From positions 682,001 through 746,000 of the forward strand of contig OZ251446.1 in assembly GCA_965242495.1 (NCBI GenBank): a DNA stretch of 64,000 nt. Direction: 5' to 3'. The position numbers were made by a program, and so were the translations under genes. The notes beneath the pieces were generated by a model, which saw only the letters and a list, made by a program, of their open reading frames with translations, ran no database searches and was not told where the DNA came from. Below are positions 25,639-33,673 of the stretch, in pieces (within the stretch, counting starts at the first letter, position 1; each line of letters opens with the position of its first letter). Source of the DNA: CBDESN01 sp965242495 (GTDB lineage: Bacteria; Pseudomonadota; Alphaproteobacteria; MPNO01).

Positions 25639-26751
25639 ATGAGCAGGCACGTATATCTCGATCACAACGCAAGCGCCCCGCCCCGGCCGGAGGTGATCGA
25701 TGCGATCGTCGCGGTCCTGCGCGAGACCGCCAACGCCTCGGCGATCCACGGGCCGGGCCGGGCCGCGCGGGCGCATGTCGAACGGGCCCGCCGCTCGGTC
25801 GCCGCCCTGGTCGGCGCCGAACCCGAACAGGTCGTCTTTACCGGCGGCGGCACGGAGGCCAACAACCAGGCGCTGCGCTGCGCGGAACGCGGTCGCGTCG
25901 TCCTGTCGGCGATCGAGCATGAATCGGTCCGCAACGCGCGGCCGGATTGCGAGCCGGCGCCGGTCGACGCCAACGGCCTCATCGATCTTGCGGCGCTGGA
26001 ACGGCTGCTCGCCGCGCGTCGCGAGCCGGCGCTGGTCGCGGCGATGCTCGCCAACAACGAAACCGGCGTCATCCAGCCGGTCGCGGAGATCGCGGCTCTC
26101 GCCCGGCGATTCGGCGCCGTCGTCCACTGCGACGCGGTGCAGGCGGCCGGCAAAATCCCGGTCGACGTCGCCGCGTTCGGAGCCGATTCCTATGCCTTGT
26201 CGGCTCACAAAATCGCCGGCCCACAAGGCGTCGGCGCGCTGGTCCTGCGGACCCCCGGCGCGTTCGGCCGGTTGATTCACGGCGGCGGACAGGAGCGCGG
26301 CCTGCGCGCCGGCACGGAAAACGTCGCCGGTATCGCAGGGTTCGGCGTCGCCGCCGAACTGGCCGCCGCAGCGCTTCCCGATTTTGGCCGGCTCGCCAAA
26401 CAGCGCGACGCGCTGGAGGCGCGGATCCGCGGGATCGCGCCGACGGCGACGGTGTTCGGCGCCGACGCGCCGCGGCTTCCCAACACGTCCAAATTCTCCA
26501 TGCCGGGCGTCTCCAGCGACATCCAGGTGATGGCGCTGGACCTCGCCGGCGTCGCGGTCAGCGCGGGCGCGGCCTGTTCGGCGGGCAAGGTCGATCCCCC
26601 CTACGTCCTGACCGCGATGGGCGCGCCGGACGCGGAAGCGGTCACCGCCATCCGCGTCAGCCTCGGTTGGCGAACCCGACCCGGCGATATCGACCGTCTG
26701 GTCGAAGCCTGGCGGGCGCTATATCTGCGGACCGCGCGCCGCGCGGCGTGA
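25639..26751 (+). CDS. Cysteine desulfurase (NifS/IscS-type, PLP-dependent)
   Basis: A 370-residue class V aminotransferase-fold enzyme that takes sulfur from cysteine for Fe-S cluster or thio-cofactor assembly. Segments: YLDHNASAPPRPEV, FTGGGTEANNQAL, IEHESV, the PLP-Lys in SAHKIAGPQG, and the catalytic Cys in SAGAACSAG. It is followed 18 bp later by a [2Fe-2S] ferredoxin, a typical partner. No scaffold genes follow in the window. Selenocysteine lyase activity cannot be excluded and would be of interest given the nearby selenoprotein genes. Confidence 0.9.
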   Translation: MSRHVYLDHNASAPPRPEVIDAIVAVLRETANASAIHGPGRAARAHVERARRSVAALVGAEPEQVVFTGGGTEANNQALRCAERGRVVLSAIEHESVRNARPDCEPAPVDANGLIDLAALERLLAARREPALVAAMLANNETGVIQPVAEIAALARRFGAVVHCDAVQAAGKIPVDVAAFGADSYALSAHKIAGPQGVGALVLRTPGAFGRLIHGGGQERGLRAGTENVAGIAGFGVAAELAAAALPDFGRLAKQRDALEARIRGIAPTATVFGADAPRLPNTSKFSMPGVSSDIQVMALDLAGVAVSAGAACSAGKVDPPYVLTAMGAPDAEAVTAIRVSLGWRTRPGDIDRLVEAWRALYLRTARRAA

Positions 26752-26769
26752 TCCGGCGCGGTCCCGCCG

Positions 26770-27102
26770 ATGCCTCGCGTGACTTTCATGACGCCATGCG
26801 GCGGGCGGCGCACCCTGAACGTCCCCGCCGGCCGGACGCTGCTGCGAATCGCCTGGGACAACGGGATCGATATCGAGGGCGCCTGTGAGGGCGTGATGGC
26901 GTGTTCGACTTGCCACGTCATCGTCGCCGACGCCGATTTCGACCGGCTGGAGCCACCCGGCGACGAAGAGGAGGAGATGCTCGACCTCGCCTGGGGCGTG
27001 ACGCCTACGTCGCGGCTCGGCTGCCAGATCGTCGTCACCGACGCTCTCGACGGGTTGACGCTCACGCTTCCGCCGGAGACGAGCAACCTGCTCGAGACCT
27101 GA
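26770..27102 (+). CDS. [2Fe-2S] ferredoxin, ISC/adrenodoxin type
   Basis: A 110-residue ferredoxin. Cluster ligands follow the C-x5-C-x2-C...C pattern (GACEGVMACSTCHV and LGCQI), with acidic helix DEEEEMLDLAWGV between, as in adrenodoxin-type Fdx. It delivers electrons to Fe-S assembly or to a monooxygenase. Its position right after the cysteine desulfurase favours the former. Confidence 0.92.
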   Translation: MPRVTFMTPCGGRRTLNVPAGRTLLRIAWDNGIDIEGACEGVMACSTCHVIVADADFDRLEPPGDEEEEMLDLAWGVTPTSRLGCQIVVTDALDGLTLTLPPETSNLLET

Positions 27103-27121
27103 TTCGCGGGGCGCGCCGCGG

Positions 27122-27544
27122 TCAGAACACCTGCGCGCCCGCGACCGCGGCCACGCCCGCCTTGGCGACCTCGATATCTTCCTCGCCCTTGCCCGACCCG
27201 ACGCCGATGCCGCCGACGACGTGACCGTCCACGACGATCGGCAGACCGCCCGGCAGGTTGGTCCGCTTGCCCCCGGTAGCCAAGGCGAGCTTCAGGTCGA
27301 CGCCAGCTTCGATACCGCCGGTCGGCTGGCCGTAGGACGCCGCGGTCATGGCCTTCTTGAGCGCAGAATCGATGGACTGCACGAAAGCGCCGTCCATGCG
27401 AACGAAGGCAAGGAGATGGCCGCCGGAATCGACCACCGCAATACACTGCGGGACGCCCATGGCGGCAGCCTTGCCCATCGCCGCGCGGACGGCGCCGAGC
27501 GCGCCATCCTGGGTCAGTTCGAGGGATGTCCTGGTGTCGGCCAT
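27122..27544 (-). CDS. GlcG/HbpS-family haem-binding-like protein
   Basis: A 140-residue protein of the GlcG/HbpS (DUF336) family: IAVVDSGGHLLAFVRMDGAF, KKAMTAASYGQPT, GGLPIVVDGHVVGGIGVGSG. The family is of uncertain function, sometimes haem-binding or associated with catabolic operons. It is downstream of the FAH hydrolase on the same strand, 28 bp away, so probably the same transcript. Confidence 0.88.
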   Translation of the reverse strand: MADTRTSLELTQDGALGAVRAAMGKAAAMGVPQCIAVVDSGGHLLAFVRMDGAFVQSIDSALKKAMTAASYGQPTGGIEAGVDLKLALATGGKRTNLPGGLPIVVDGHVVGGIGVGSGKGEEDIEVAKAGVAAVAGAQVF

Positions 27545-27572
27545 ACCGTCCTCCGATTCCCGGCGCAAGACC

Positions 27573-28502
27573 TCAGCCTCCCGCATATTTGCCGGTGAGC
27601 TGCGGCGTGAACGCGCCCTCCAGCCCCTTCTCCTGGTGCTGGAGCCGCGTGTCCCGCGACCAACCGCGCTTGAGATCGTCGCGCACCCCGATTCGCAGGC
27701 GGCCGATCCGCTCGATCTCCAGCTCGACCCGGTCGTCGTCCTGAAAGGCGCTGAGACCCCGGTGATTCGTGCCGGTGGCGACGACGTCGCCCGGCTCCAG
27801 CGCATGGATGGAGCTCAGCCACTCGATGCAGCGGGGGATGCGGTGCGCCATGTCGTCGGTGTTGAAATCCTGCATCAGCACGCCGTTGACCCACAGCCGG
27901 ACGCTCAGCTCGTGCGGGTCGGGCACCTCGTCGGCGGTCACCAGCCAAGGTCCCATCGGGGCGAAGGTGTCGCGCGACTTCATCTGGAAGAAGGTGTTGC
28001 CGGCCGGCAACAGCCCCCGCGCCGAGCCGTCGATGAAGTTGGTGTAGCCGAAAACGTGCTCCATCGCCCGGGCGGCGTCCACATGGCTCGCCCGCTTGCC
28101 GATGACGACGGCGAGCTCCGCCTCGCCTTCGAAGACGGTCGCCGGCGCGTCGGGCAGGACCATGCTGTCGCCGTCGCCGATAACCGCGCCGGGCGACTTG
28201 TGGAAGGCGTTGATCGGCGCCGGCTCGGCGCGCGTTCCGTCCTCCATGTAGTTGACCGCCATGCAGTCGATGTTGCGCGGTCTCGGCAGCGGCGGCCGAA
28301 TCCTGACATCCGCAACCGGCACGCCGTCGCGGGAGGCCGCCTCCTCCAGGCGCTGGCGGTACGACGCGAAGCGCGCGATCAGCCCGGCGATCAAATCGTG
28401 CGGTCCGGTGTGCGGAATGTCGGCCACGTCCGCGGAGACGTCGACTACCTTATCTCCGGTGAGAACACCGAGCTGGAAATCGTTGAAATACAGAAGTTTC
28501 AT
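27573..28502 (-). CDS. Fumarylacetoacetate-hydrolase-family protein
   Basis: A 309-residue FAH-fold enzyme, hydrolysing or decarboxylating a 2-oxo acid in aromatic or sugar-acid breakdown. Metal-site residues are seen in FEGEAELAVVIGK (E-x-E), followed by DGSARGLLP and FQMKSRDTFAPMGPWLV, and ending with the ATGTNHRG loop (variant of GTPxG). It shares strand with the CoA-transferase genes upstream, suggesting an aromatic-ring cleavage or ketoacid route. Confidence 0.88.
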   Translation of the reverse strand: MKLLYFNDFQLGVLTGDKVVDVSADVADIPHTGPHDLIAGLIARFASYRQRLEEAASRDGVPVADVRIRPPLPRPRNIDCMAVNYMEDGTRAEPAPINAFHKSPGAVIGDGDSMVLPDAPATVFEGEAELAVVIGKRASHVDAARAMEHVFGYTNFIDGSARGLLPAGNTFFQMKSRDTFAPMGPWLVTADEVPDPHELSVRLWVNGVLMQDFNTDDMAHRIPRCIEWLSSIHALEPGDVVATGTNHRGLSAFQDDDRVELEIERIGRLRIGVRDDLKRGWSRDTRLQHQEKGLEGAFTPQLTGKYAGG

Positions 28503-28543
28503 CTGGCTCTCCTATGTTATCGGCCCGGCGACGCCGAGGGGGG

Positions 28544-29221
28544 TCAATCCAGTTCGGGCGCCTGCAAGCGGCGCCAGTCTTCGGCCAACCGGAGCGGCGC
28601 GCCGGTCCGGCTGGCGAGCTCGTCGAACGCTACGTCATCGACGTGTTCGCGCACTACGAAGCCTTCCGCCGTCACGTCGATCACGGCGAGATCCGTGAAC
28701 ACGGTCGTCACCACCCCGGCCCCGGTCAGTGGACAGGCGCAACATTCGACCAGCTTGGGCGCGCCCGCCTTGGTGCGATGGTCGGTCATGACGAACACCT
28801 TTCGGGCGCCGACCGCAAGGTCCATCGCGCCGCCGACCGCGGGAATCGCATCCGCGCCGCCGGTCGACCAGTTGGCCAGATCGCCGTTGGCCGCGACCTG
28901 GAACGCTCCCAACACGCAGATGTCGAGATGGCCGCCGCGAATCATAGCGAACGAGTCGGCATGGTGGAAGAAAGCGCCGCCGGGCAGCATCGTCACCGGC
29001 TTCTTGCCGGCGTTGATCATGTCTTCGTCCCCGGCGTCCGCAGCGGGCCTCGGCCCCATGCCGAGAATGCCGTTCTCGCTGTGGAAGACGATCTCGCGAT
29101 CCGGCGGCAGATAATCGGCGACCAGTTCGGGCTGGCCGATGCCCAGATTGACGTAGGAGCCGTCGGCGATGTCGCGGGCCACGCGCCATGCGACCTGTTT
29201 CCGGGTGAGCCCGCCGGTCAC
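28544..29221 (-). CDS. CoA-transferase subunit B (3-oxoacid/3-oxoadipate type)
   Basis: A 225-residue beta subunit. It has the catalytic Glu in HSENGILGMG, the GKKPVTMLPGGAFF block and GGHLDICVLGAFQV. Start GTG 29221 overlaps the stop of subunit A by 4 bp (GTGA), so the two are translationally coupled. It moves CoA from succinyl-CoA to a 3-oxo acid, together with subunit A. Confidence 0.9.
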   Translation of the reverse strand: MTGGLTRKQVAWRVARDIADGSYVNLGIGQPELVADYLPPDREIVFHSENGILGMGPRPAADAGDEDMINAGKKPVTMLPGGAFFHHADSFAMIRGGHLDICVLGAFQVAANGDLANWSTGGADAIPAVGGAMDLAVGARKVFVMTDHRTKAGAPKLVECCACPLTGAGVVTTVFTDLAVIDVTAEGFVVREHVDDVAFDELASRTGAPLRLAEDWRRLQAPELD

Positions 29222-29964
29222 GGGTAACGCGCCCCGCTCGCGATCGCCTGGCGTTCGCTGACCGGATCGGCGACCTCGACCACGCGATCGACGAAGATTC
29301 CGGGCGTCACGACGTTTTCGGGATCGATCGCGCCGAGCTCGACCAGACGGCGCAGCTGCACGATCGTGACCCCGGCCGCCATGCACATGACCGGGCCGAA
29401 ATTGCGCGCGGCCTTGCGATAGACGAGGTTTCCCCAGCGGTCGCCCGCCTCCGCCTTGACCAAGGCTATGTCGCCCCTGAGCGGGCGCTCGAACACGTGG
29501 GCCTCGCCGTCGATCACGCGCGTTTCCTTGCCTTTTTCGAGCGGGGTGCCGACCGAAGTGCGGGTATAGAAACCGCCGATGCCGGCCCCCGCCGCGCGCA
29601 GGCGCTCGGCAAGCGTTCCCTGCGGCACGGTTTCGAGCTCGATCGAGCCGGCGCGGTAGAGCTCCTCGAAGACGTCGGACCCGGTCGAGCGCGGGAAGGA
29701 GCAGATCATCTTGCGCACGCGCCCGGCCTCGAGCAGCGCCGCCAGACCGATATGCCCGTTGCCGGCGTTATTGTTGACCAACGTCAGGCCTCGCGCGCCC
29801 TGGTCGAGGAGCGCATGGATCAGCTCGATCGGACTGCCGGATTCGCCGAAGCCGCCGATCAGCACCGTAGCGCCGTCCTTGACGTCGGCGACCGCTTGCC
29901 CGACGCTGCCCATACGCTTGTCGATCATGCCGGTCGCGCCCGGCTTCTCGTCGGCATCGCCCAT
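29218..29964 (-). CDS. CoA-transferase subunit A (3-oxoacid/3-oxoadipate type)
   Basis: A 248-residue alpha subunit: VLIGGFGESGSPIELIHAL, the glycine-rich and NNAGNGHIGLAALLEAG segments, GGFYTRTSVGT and EAGDRWGNLVYRKAARNF. The most upstream ATG (29964) is listed; ATG 29928 (MIDKRMGSVG) is closer to the usual family start and equally plausible. The partner is the overlapping subunit B gene. It is divergent from the sulfatase 50 bp away. Confidence 0.9.
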   Translation of the reverse strand: MGDADEKPGATGMIDKRMGSVGQAVADVKDGATVLIGGFGESGSPIELIHALLDQGARGLTLVNNNAGNGHIGLAALLEAGRVRKMICSFPRSTGSDVFEELYRAGSIELETVPQGTLAERLRAAGAGIGGFYTRTSVGTPLEKGKETRVIDGEAHVFERPLRGDIALVKAEAGDRWGNLVYRKAARNFGPVMCMAAGVTIVQLRRLVELGAIDPENVVTPGIFVDRVVEVADPVSERQAIASGARYP

Positions 29965-30014
29965 TCGTAGGCCGTGCGGCAGGCCGACGCCATCGGAACC
30001 GTGAGGTGGACGGG

Positions 30015-31598
30015 ATGTCCAGACGCCCCAACTTCGTGCTGTTCATCACCGACCAGCATCGCGCCGACCATCTGGGCTGCTACGGCAACGGCATCGTGCG
30101 GACGCCCCATATCGATTCGATCGCGGCGCGCGGCGTTCGCTTCGACCGGTTCTACGTTGCGAGCCCGGTCTGCATGCCCAACCGGGCCTCGCTCATGACC
30201 GGGCGCATGCCCTCGCTGCACGGCGTGCGGGGCAACGGCATCCCGCTGTCGGTCGAAGACACCACCTTCGTCGATCTCCTCCGCGCGGCCGGTTACCGGA
30301 CGGCGCTGACTGGCAAGTCCCATCTCCAGAACTTCACCGGATCGCCGCCGATGCTGACATACGGCGTCCGGGAGGGCCTGACGCCGCCGCCGCCGGAGCT
30401 GCGGGAGGCTTCGCGGCATATGCGCTCCGGGCGGGCCTACGACAACGAGAATCCGAAATTGTGGACCGACGATCCGACGTTCACGGCGATCGAGCCGTTC
30501 TACGGCTTCGAGCATACGCGCATCTGCACCGAGCACGCCGACCGGGTCGGCGGGCATTACGCCCGCTGGCTCGCCGAGCGGCATGCCGATCCCGACAGCT
30601 TGCGCGGTCCCGGCAACGCGCTGCCGGACAACCGGATCGACTCGCCGCAGGCTTGGCGGACGCGGATGCCGGAAGAACTCTACCCGACGACCTACGTCGC
30701 CGAGATGGCGGAGGAATTCCTCGACCGCCACGCCGCCGACGGCCGCGAGGCGCCGTTCTTCATCCAGGTCTCGTTTCCCGACCCGCACCACCCGTTCACG
30801 CCGCCGGGCCGCTATTGGGACATGTACGACCCGGAGCGGATCCCCTTGCCCGACTCGTTCGGCAAGGGCGACCTGCCGCCGCTTGCATGGCTGCGCGAGA
30901 CGCTGCGGAAGGGCGAAGCGATCCGCAACAGCCAGGATCCGTTCGCCGTCACCGAGCGCGAGGCGCGCGAGATCATCGCGCTGACCTACGGCATGATCTC
31001 GATGGTGGACGACGCCATCGGCCGCGTCCTCGCCAAGCTCGACGCGACGGGCCTCGCCGACGACACGGTGGTGCTGTTCACCGCCGACCACGGCGACTTC
31101 ATGGGCGACCACGGGATCATGCTCAAGATGCTGCTGCATTACCACGGGCTGATCCGCATACCGTTCCTCTGGGCCGATCCCGGCGCGCCCGGCGCCGCCG
31201 CGGCGCGCAACGATCTCGCCGCCACCATCGACATTCCCTCGACGGTGCTGGCGCGGGCGGGCCTGCAACCCTTCAACGGCGTACAGGGGCGCGATCTGCT
31301 CGACGCCGATACGCCGCCCCCCGACGGGCTGATGATCGAGGAGGACGCCCAGCGCAGCATGATCGGCATGAAACCGCCGATGCGGGTCCGCACCTACGTC
31401 ACGGATCGCTGGCGCATGAGCATCCGCGAGGACGCCGACTGGGGCGAACTGTTCGACCTGGAGAACGACCCGCTCGAGATCGCCAACCGATGGGACGATT
31501 CGTCGGCGCGGGAAGCGCGGGCGGACCTGTTCGAACGGATGGCGCGCCGGATGATGGAGCTCCAGGACCGTTCGCCCTTCCCCACCGGGCGTGCGTAG
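30015..31598 (+). CDS. Sulfatase (formylglycine-type arylsulfatase family)
   Basis: A 527-residue type I sulfatase-fold hydrolase. N-terminal metal ligands are in FITDQHRADHLG. The formylglycine site is Cys53 in C-M-P-N-R (usual C/S-x-P-x-R), so a formylglycine-generating enzyme is needed. TADHGDFMGDHG provides further metal ligands. No signal peptide, so it acts in the cytoplasm and may cleave sulfate or phosphonate esters taken up whole. GAGGT precedes ATG 30015; an in-frame GTG at 30006 is less likely. Confidence 0.88.
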   Translation: MSRRPNFVLFITDQHRADHLGCYGNGIVRTPHIDSIAARGVRFDRFYVASPVCMPNRASLMTGRMPSLHGVRGNGIPLSVEDTTFVDLLRAAGYRTALTGKSHLQNFTGSPPMLTYGVREGLTPPPPELREASRHMRSGRAYDNENPKLWTDDPTFTAIEPFYGFEHTRICTEHADRVGGHYARWLAERHADPDSLRGPGNALPDNRIDSPQAWRTRMPEELYPTTYVAEMAEEFLDRHAADGREAPFFIQVSFPDPHHPFTPPGRYWDMYDPERIPLPDSFGKGDLPPLAWLRETLRKGEAIRNSQDPFAVTEREAREIIALTYGMISMVDDAIGRVLAKLDATGLADDTVVLFTADHGDFMGDHGIMLKMLLHYHGLIRIPFLWADPGAPGAAAARNDLAATIDIPSTVLARAGLQPFNGVQGRDLLDADTPPPDGLMIEEDAQRSMIGMKPPMRVRTYVTDRWRMSIREDADWGELFDLENDPLEIANRWDDSSAREARADLFERMARRMMELQDRSPFPTGRA

Positions 31599-31615
31599 CC
31601 GGCCTCCCCGCGCCG

Positions 31616-32233
31616 TCAGTCGAACTTCACGCCCCGGGCGACGGCCGGCCGCGCGCCGATCTCGCCGGCCCAGCGGTCGACGTTGGGGAACCCCTCGGCG
31701 AGAGCCGGGGTCACCTGCTGGCAGCGCAGGAAGACCGGATATAGCGAGAAGTCGGCGATCGTCACCTCGTCGCCGGCGCAATACCGCCGATCGCCCAGCA
31801 TCTTGTCCCAGACCGTCATGTGGTTCTTGAACTTGGTCTCGAAAAGACCCAGCGACGGGCTGCGCGGATTGTCGGAACGCACGACCGAGAACACCGCCGA
31901 CAAAGCGGGCCCCACGTCGGTCGAGGCGTTCATCAGCACCGGCCAGAACGCGGCGCGCTCGGCCGGGTCGGCCGGCATGAACCTGCCGATCTTCTCCGCG
32001 ACATAGAGCTGGATCGCCATCGATTGGGGCAAGGTCACGGAGGCGCCGCCCGGACCGTCACGGTCGACCATGACGGGGATAAGCCCGTCCGGGTTCATCG
32101 CCAGGAATTCGGGCGACCTGTGCTCTCCCTTCGTCAGGTCGACCACGTGCAGCTCGTAGGGAAGCCCGCTCTCTTCGAGCATGATCCTGGCGCGCAGGCC
32201 GTTCGAGGTGGGCGCAGCGTAGAGATCGATCAT
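31616..32233 (-). CDS. Glutathione S-transferase family protein
   Basis: A 205-residue GST with an N-terminal thioredoxin-like domain (YAAPTSNGLRARIMLEES, MNPDGLIPVMVD, LPQSMAIQLYVAEK) and helical C-terminal domain (CAGDEVTIADFSLYP). It resembles the YfcG/nu-type GSTs, which have disulfide-reductase activity. Start ATG 32233 matches the first beta strand. It lies downstream of leader copy B, whose consensus promoter points at it across about 540 nt. Confidence 0.88.
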   Translation of the reverse strand: MIDLYAAPTSNGLRARIMLEESGLPYELHVVDLTKGEHRSPEFLAMNPDGLIPVMVDRDGPGGASVTLPQSMAIQLYVAEKIGRFMPADPAERAAFWPVLMNASTDVGPALSAVFSVVRSDNPRSPSLGLFETKFKNHMTVWDKMLGDRRYCAGDEVTIADFSLYPVFLRCQQVTPALAEGFPNVDRWAGEIGARPAVARGVKFD

Positions 32234-32329
32234 TCGCGTGTCCTTTCCTGTCCTAGCGGTTTCCATGCAGCGGCCGGCCGCCATCATCGGGATGCGCGGC
32301 GGACGGCGCAACAGCGAAGCGCCAGATGC

Positions 32330-32772
32330 CGTCGGCGCCTTGTTATCACAACAAAATACAACTTTCGATTGTTACGGATCCGATTGCCGAATTCGCCCCG
32401 AGCCGGTAGTCTCCTGTGTCGGCCAGGGGCGAGGCGGCGCAGCGCAGGAAGATCGAAAATCGCTCCGCCGGAGAAAAAATTTTCGGTTTCGTTATACATC
32501 AATGGGTTACACTAAAAAATCAAGGAAAAAGCAGGGTCAAAATCGGCCAAAAGCAGGGCGAAAGCAAGCGAAAAACACAGGGATTTCGTGGCCCGAAACT
32601 GCTCGTCCGCCCTGTCGTCGCCGGCTTCCTGCTTCTTCGCTTCGACACAGCCGACCGGGCCGAGACGCCGTTCCAGCCCGTCAGCAAGGCGACGCCGAAC
32701 TTCGACGGGTTTCCAATTCCACAATTTCTGATTGCAGGAAGCCGGGTTCCAGCCCGCCGTCGAATTGTATGG
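32330..32772 (-). repeat. Conserved long leader / intergenic element, copy B
   Basis: Homologous to 2119-2665 in the same block order when read on the minus strand. Block 1 (about 32718-32750) reads GGCTTCCTGCAATCAG; block 2 (about 32470-32588) has TTTTCGCTTGCTTTCGCCC-like pyrimidine repeats followed by ATAACGAAA and an A/T run; block 3 (about 32352-32400) has GGCAATCGGATC. Blocks 1 and 2 are again about 130 nt apart. The hairpin arms are less perfect than in copy A. A palindrome TTGTATG-GAT-CATACAA (32765-32781) overlaps the -10 box. The rest of the 646-nt gap up to the SDR gene holds no gene I can support. Confidence 0.65.
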
Positions 32773-32801
32773 ATCATACAACACTATCTCCCCAAAGTCA
32801 A
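32773..32801 (-). promoter_or_regulatory. Near-consensus sigma70 promoter of leader copy B
   Basis: On the minus strand: TTGACT (32796-32801), 17-nt spacer, TATGAT (32773-32778). The spacer starts TTTGGGGAG, close to TTGGGGAG in copy A. It points toward the GST gene. A palindrome over the -10 region (32765-32781) could be an operator and is absent from copy A. Confidence 0.7.
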
Positions 32802-32879
32802 GCAGAAAATCACCTGCGCCGACGATTCTCCTTGCGACGGATTCTTGAACCCCGCCCTCCTCCCCCATACACTGCGGAG

Positions 32880-33650
32880 ATGGGCTTTGAATTCGAGGGG
32901 CAGGTCGCGCTGGTGACCGGCGGCAGCCGCGGCGTCGGGCGCGCCGTCGGCCTCGGTCTGGCGCGGCGCGGCGCGGACGTGGCGCTGCTCTACCGCAGCC
33001 GGACGGAGGCGGCCGCAGCGGTGGCGGGCGAGATCGAAGGCATGGGACGCCGCGCGCTGCCGCTGCGGGTCGACGTCTCGGATGCGGCAGGCGTGGACGA
33101 TGCGGTCGGGCGGACGGTGGACGAGCTGGGCCGGATCGACGTCCTGGCGCATTCGGCGGGCGCGGCGGGAGCTTGGGCTCCGGTGCGGGAGCTGCCGGCT
33201 TCCGACTGGGCGCGCTATATCGACGTCGACTTGACCGGCGCATTCCACTGCATCCAGGCGGCCCTCCGCCACATGCACGAGCGCGGATCGGGCGTCATCG
33301 TAGCGGTCTCCTCGATCGCGGCGCAGATGTGCCAGGCGCGCAACGTCCAGGGCGCCGCGGCGAAGGCAGGGTTGGAGGCGCTGATCCGCGTGGTCGCGCG
33401 CGAGGAGGGCCGGTACGGCATCCGCGCCAATGCGGTCTCGATCGGCCTCACCGATACCGACCAGACGGCGCTCGCCTTCGAGCGCTGGGGCGAGGAAGCG
33501 AGCAAGCGGGTCATCGCCGGGATTCCCCTGGGACGCATCGCCAAGCCCGAGGAAATCGCCGACGCCGTCGCGTTTCTGGCCGGTCCGGCGGGAAGCTACG
33601 TCACCGGAAAGATCCTCCAGGTCGACGGGGGGCAAATCATCGCCGGGTAA
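32880..33650 (+). CDS. SDR-family protein lacking the catalytic tyrosine
   Basis: A 256-residue classical SDR fold: TGGSRGVGRAVGLGLA, DVSDAAGVDDAV, VAVSSIAAQ, and LQVDGGQIIAG at the end. The catalytic Tyr-x3-Lys is altered: the sequence reads NVQGAAAKAGLEAL, with Gly where Tyr belongs and Lys retained. LAHSAGAAG replaces NNAG. It may be an SDR with another chemistry, or a non-catalytic partner. It begins 23 bp before an acyl-CoA ligase and is likely cotranscribed. Confidence 0.82.
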   Translation: MGFEFEGQVALVTGGSRGVGRAVGLGLARRGADVALLYRSRTEAAAAVAGEIEGMGRRALPLRVDVSDAAGVDDAVGRTVDELGRIDVLAHSAGAAGAWAPVRELPASDWARYIDVDLTGAFHCIQAALRHMHERGSGVIVAVSSIAAQMCQARNVQGAAAKAGLEALIRVVAREEGRYGIRANAVSIGLTDTDQTALAFERWGEEASKRVIAGIPLGRIAKPEEIADAVAFLAGPAGSYVTGKILQVDGGQIIAG

Positions 33651-33673
33651 CGGCCGCACCGACGGGGAACGAC

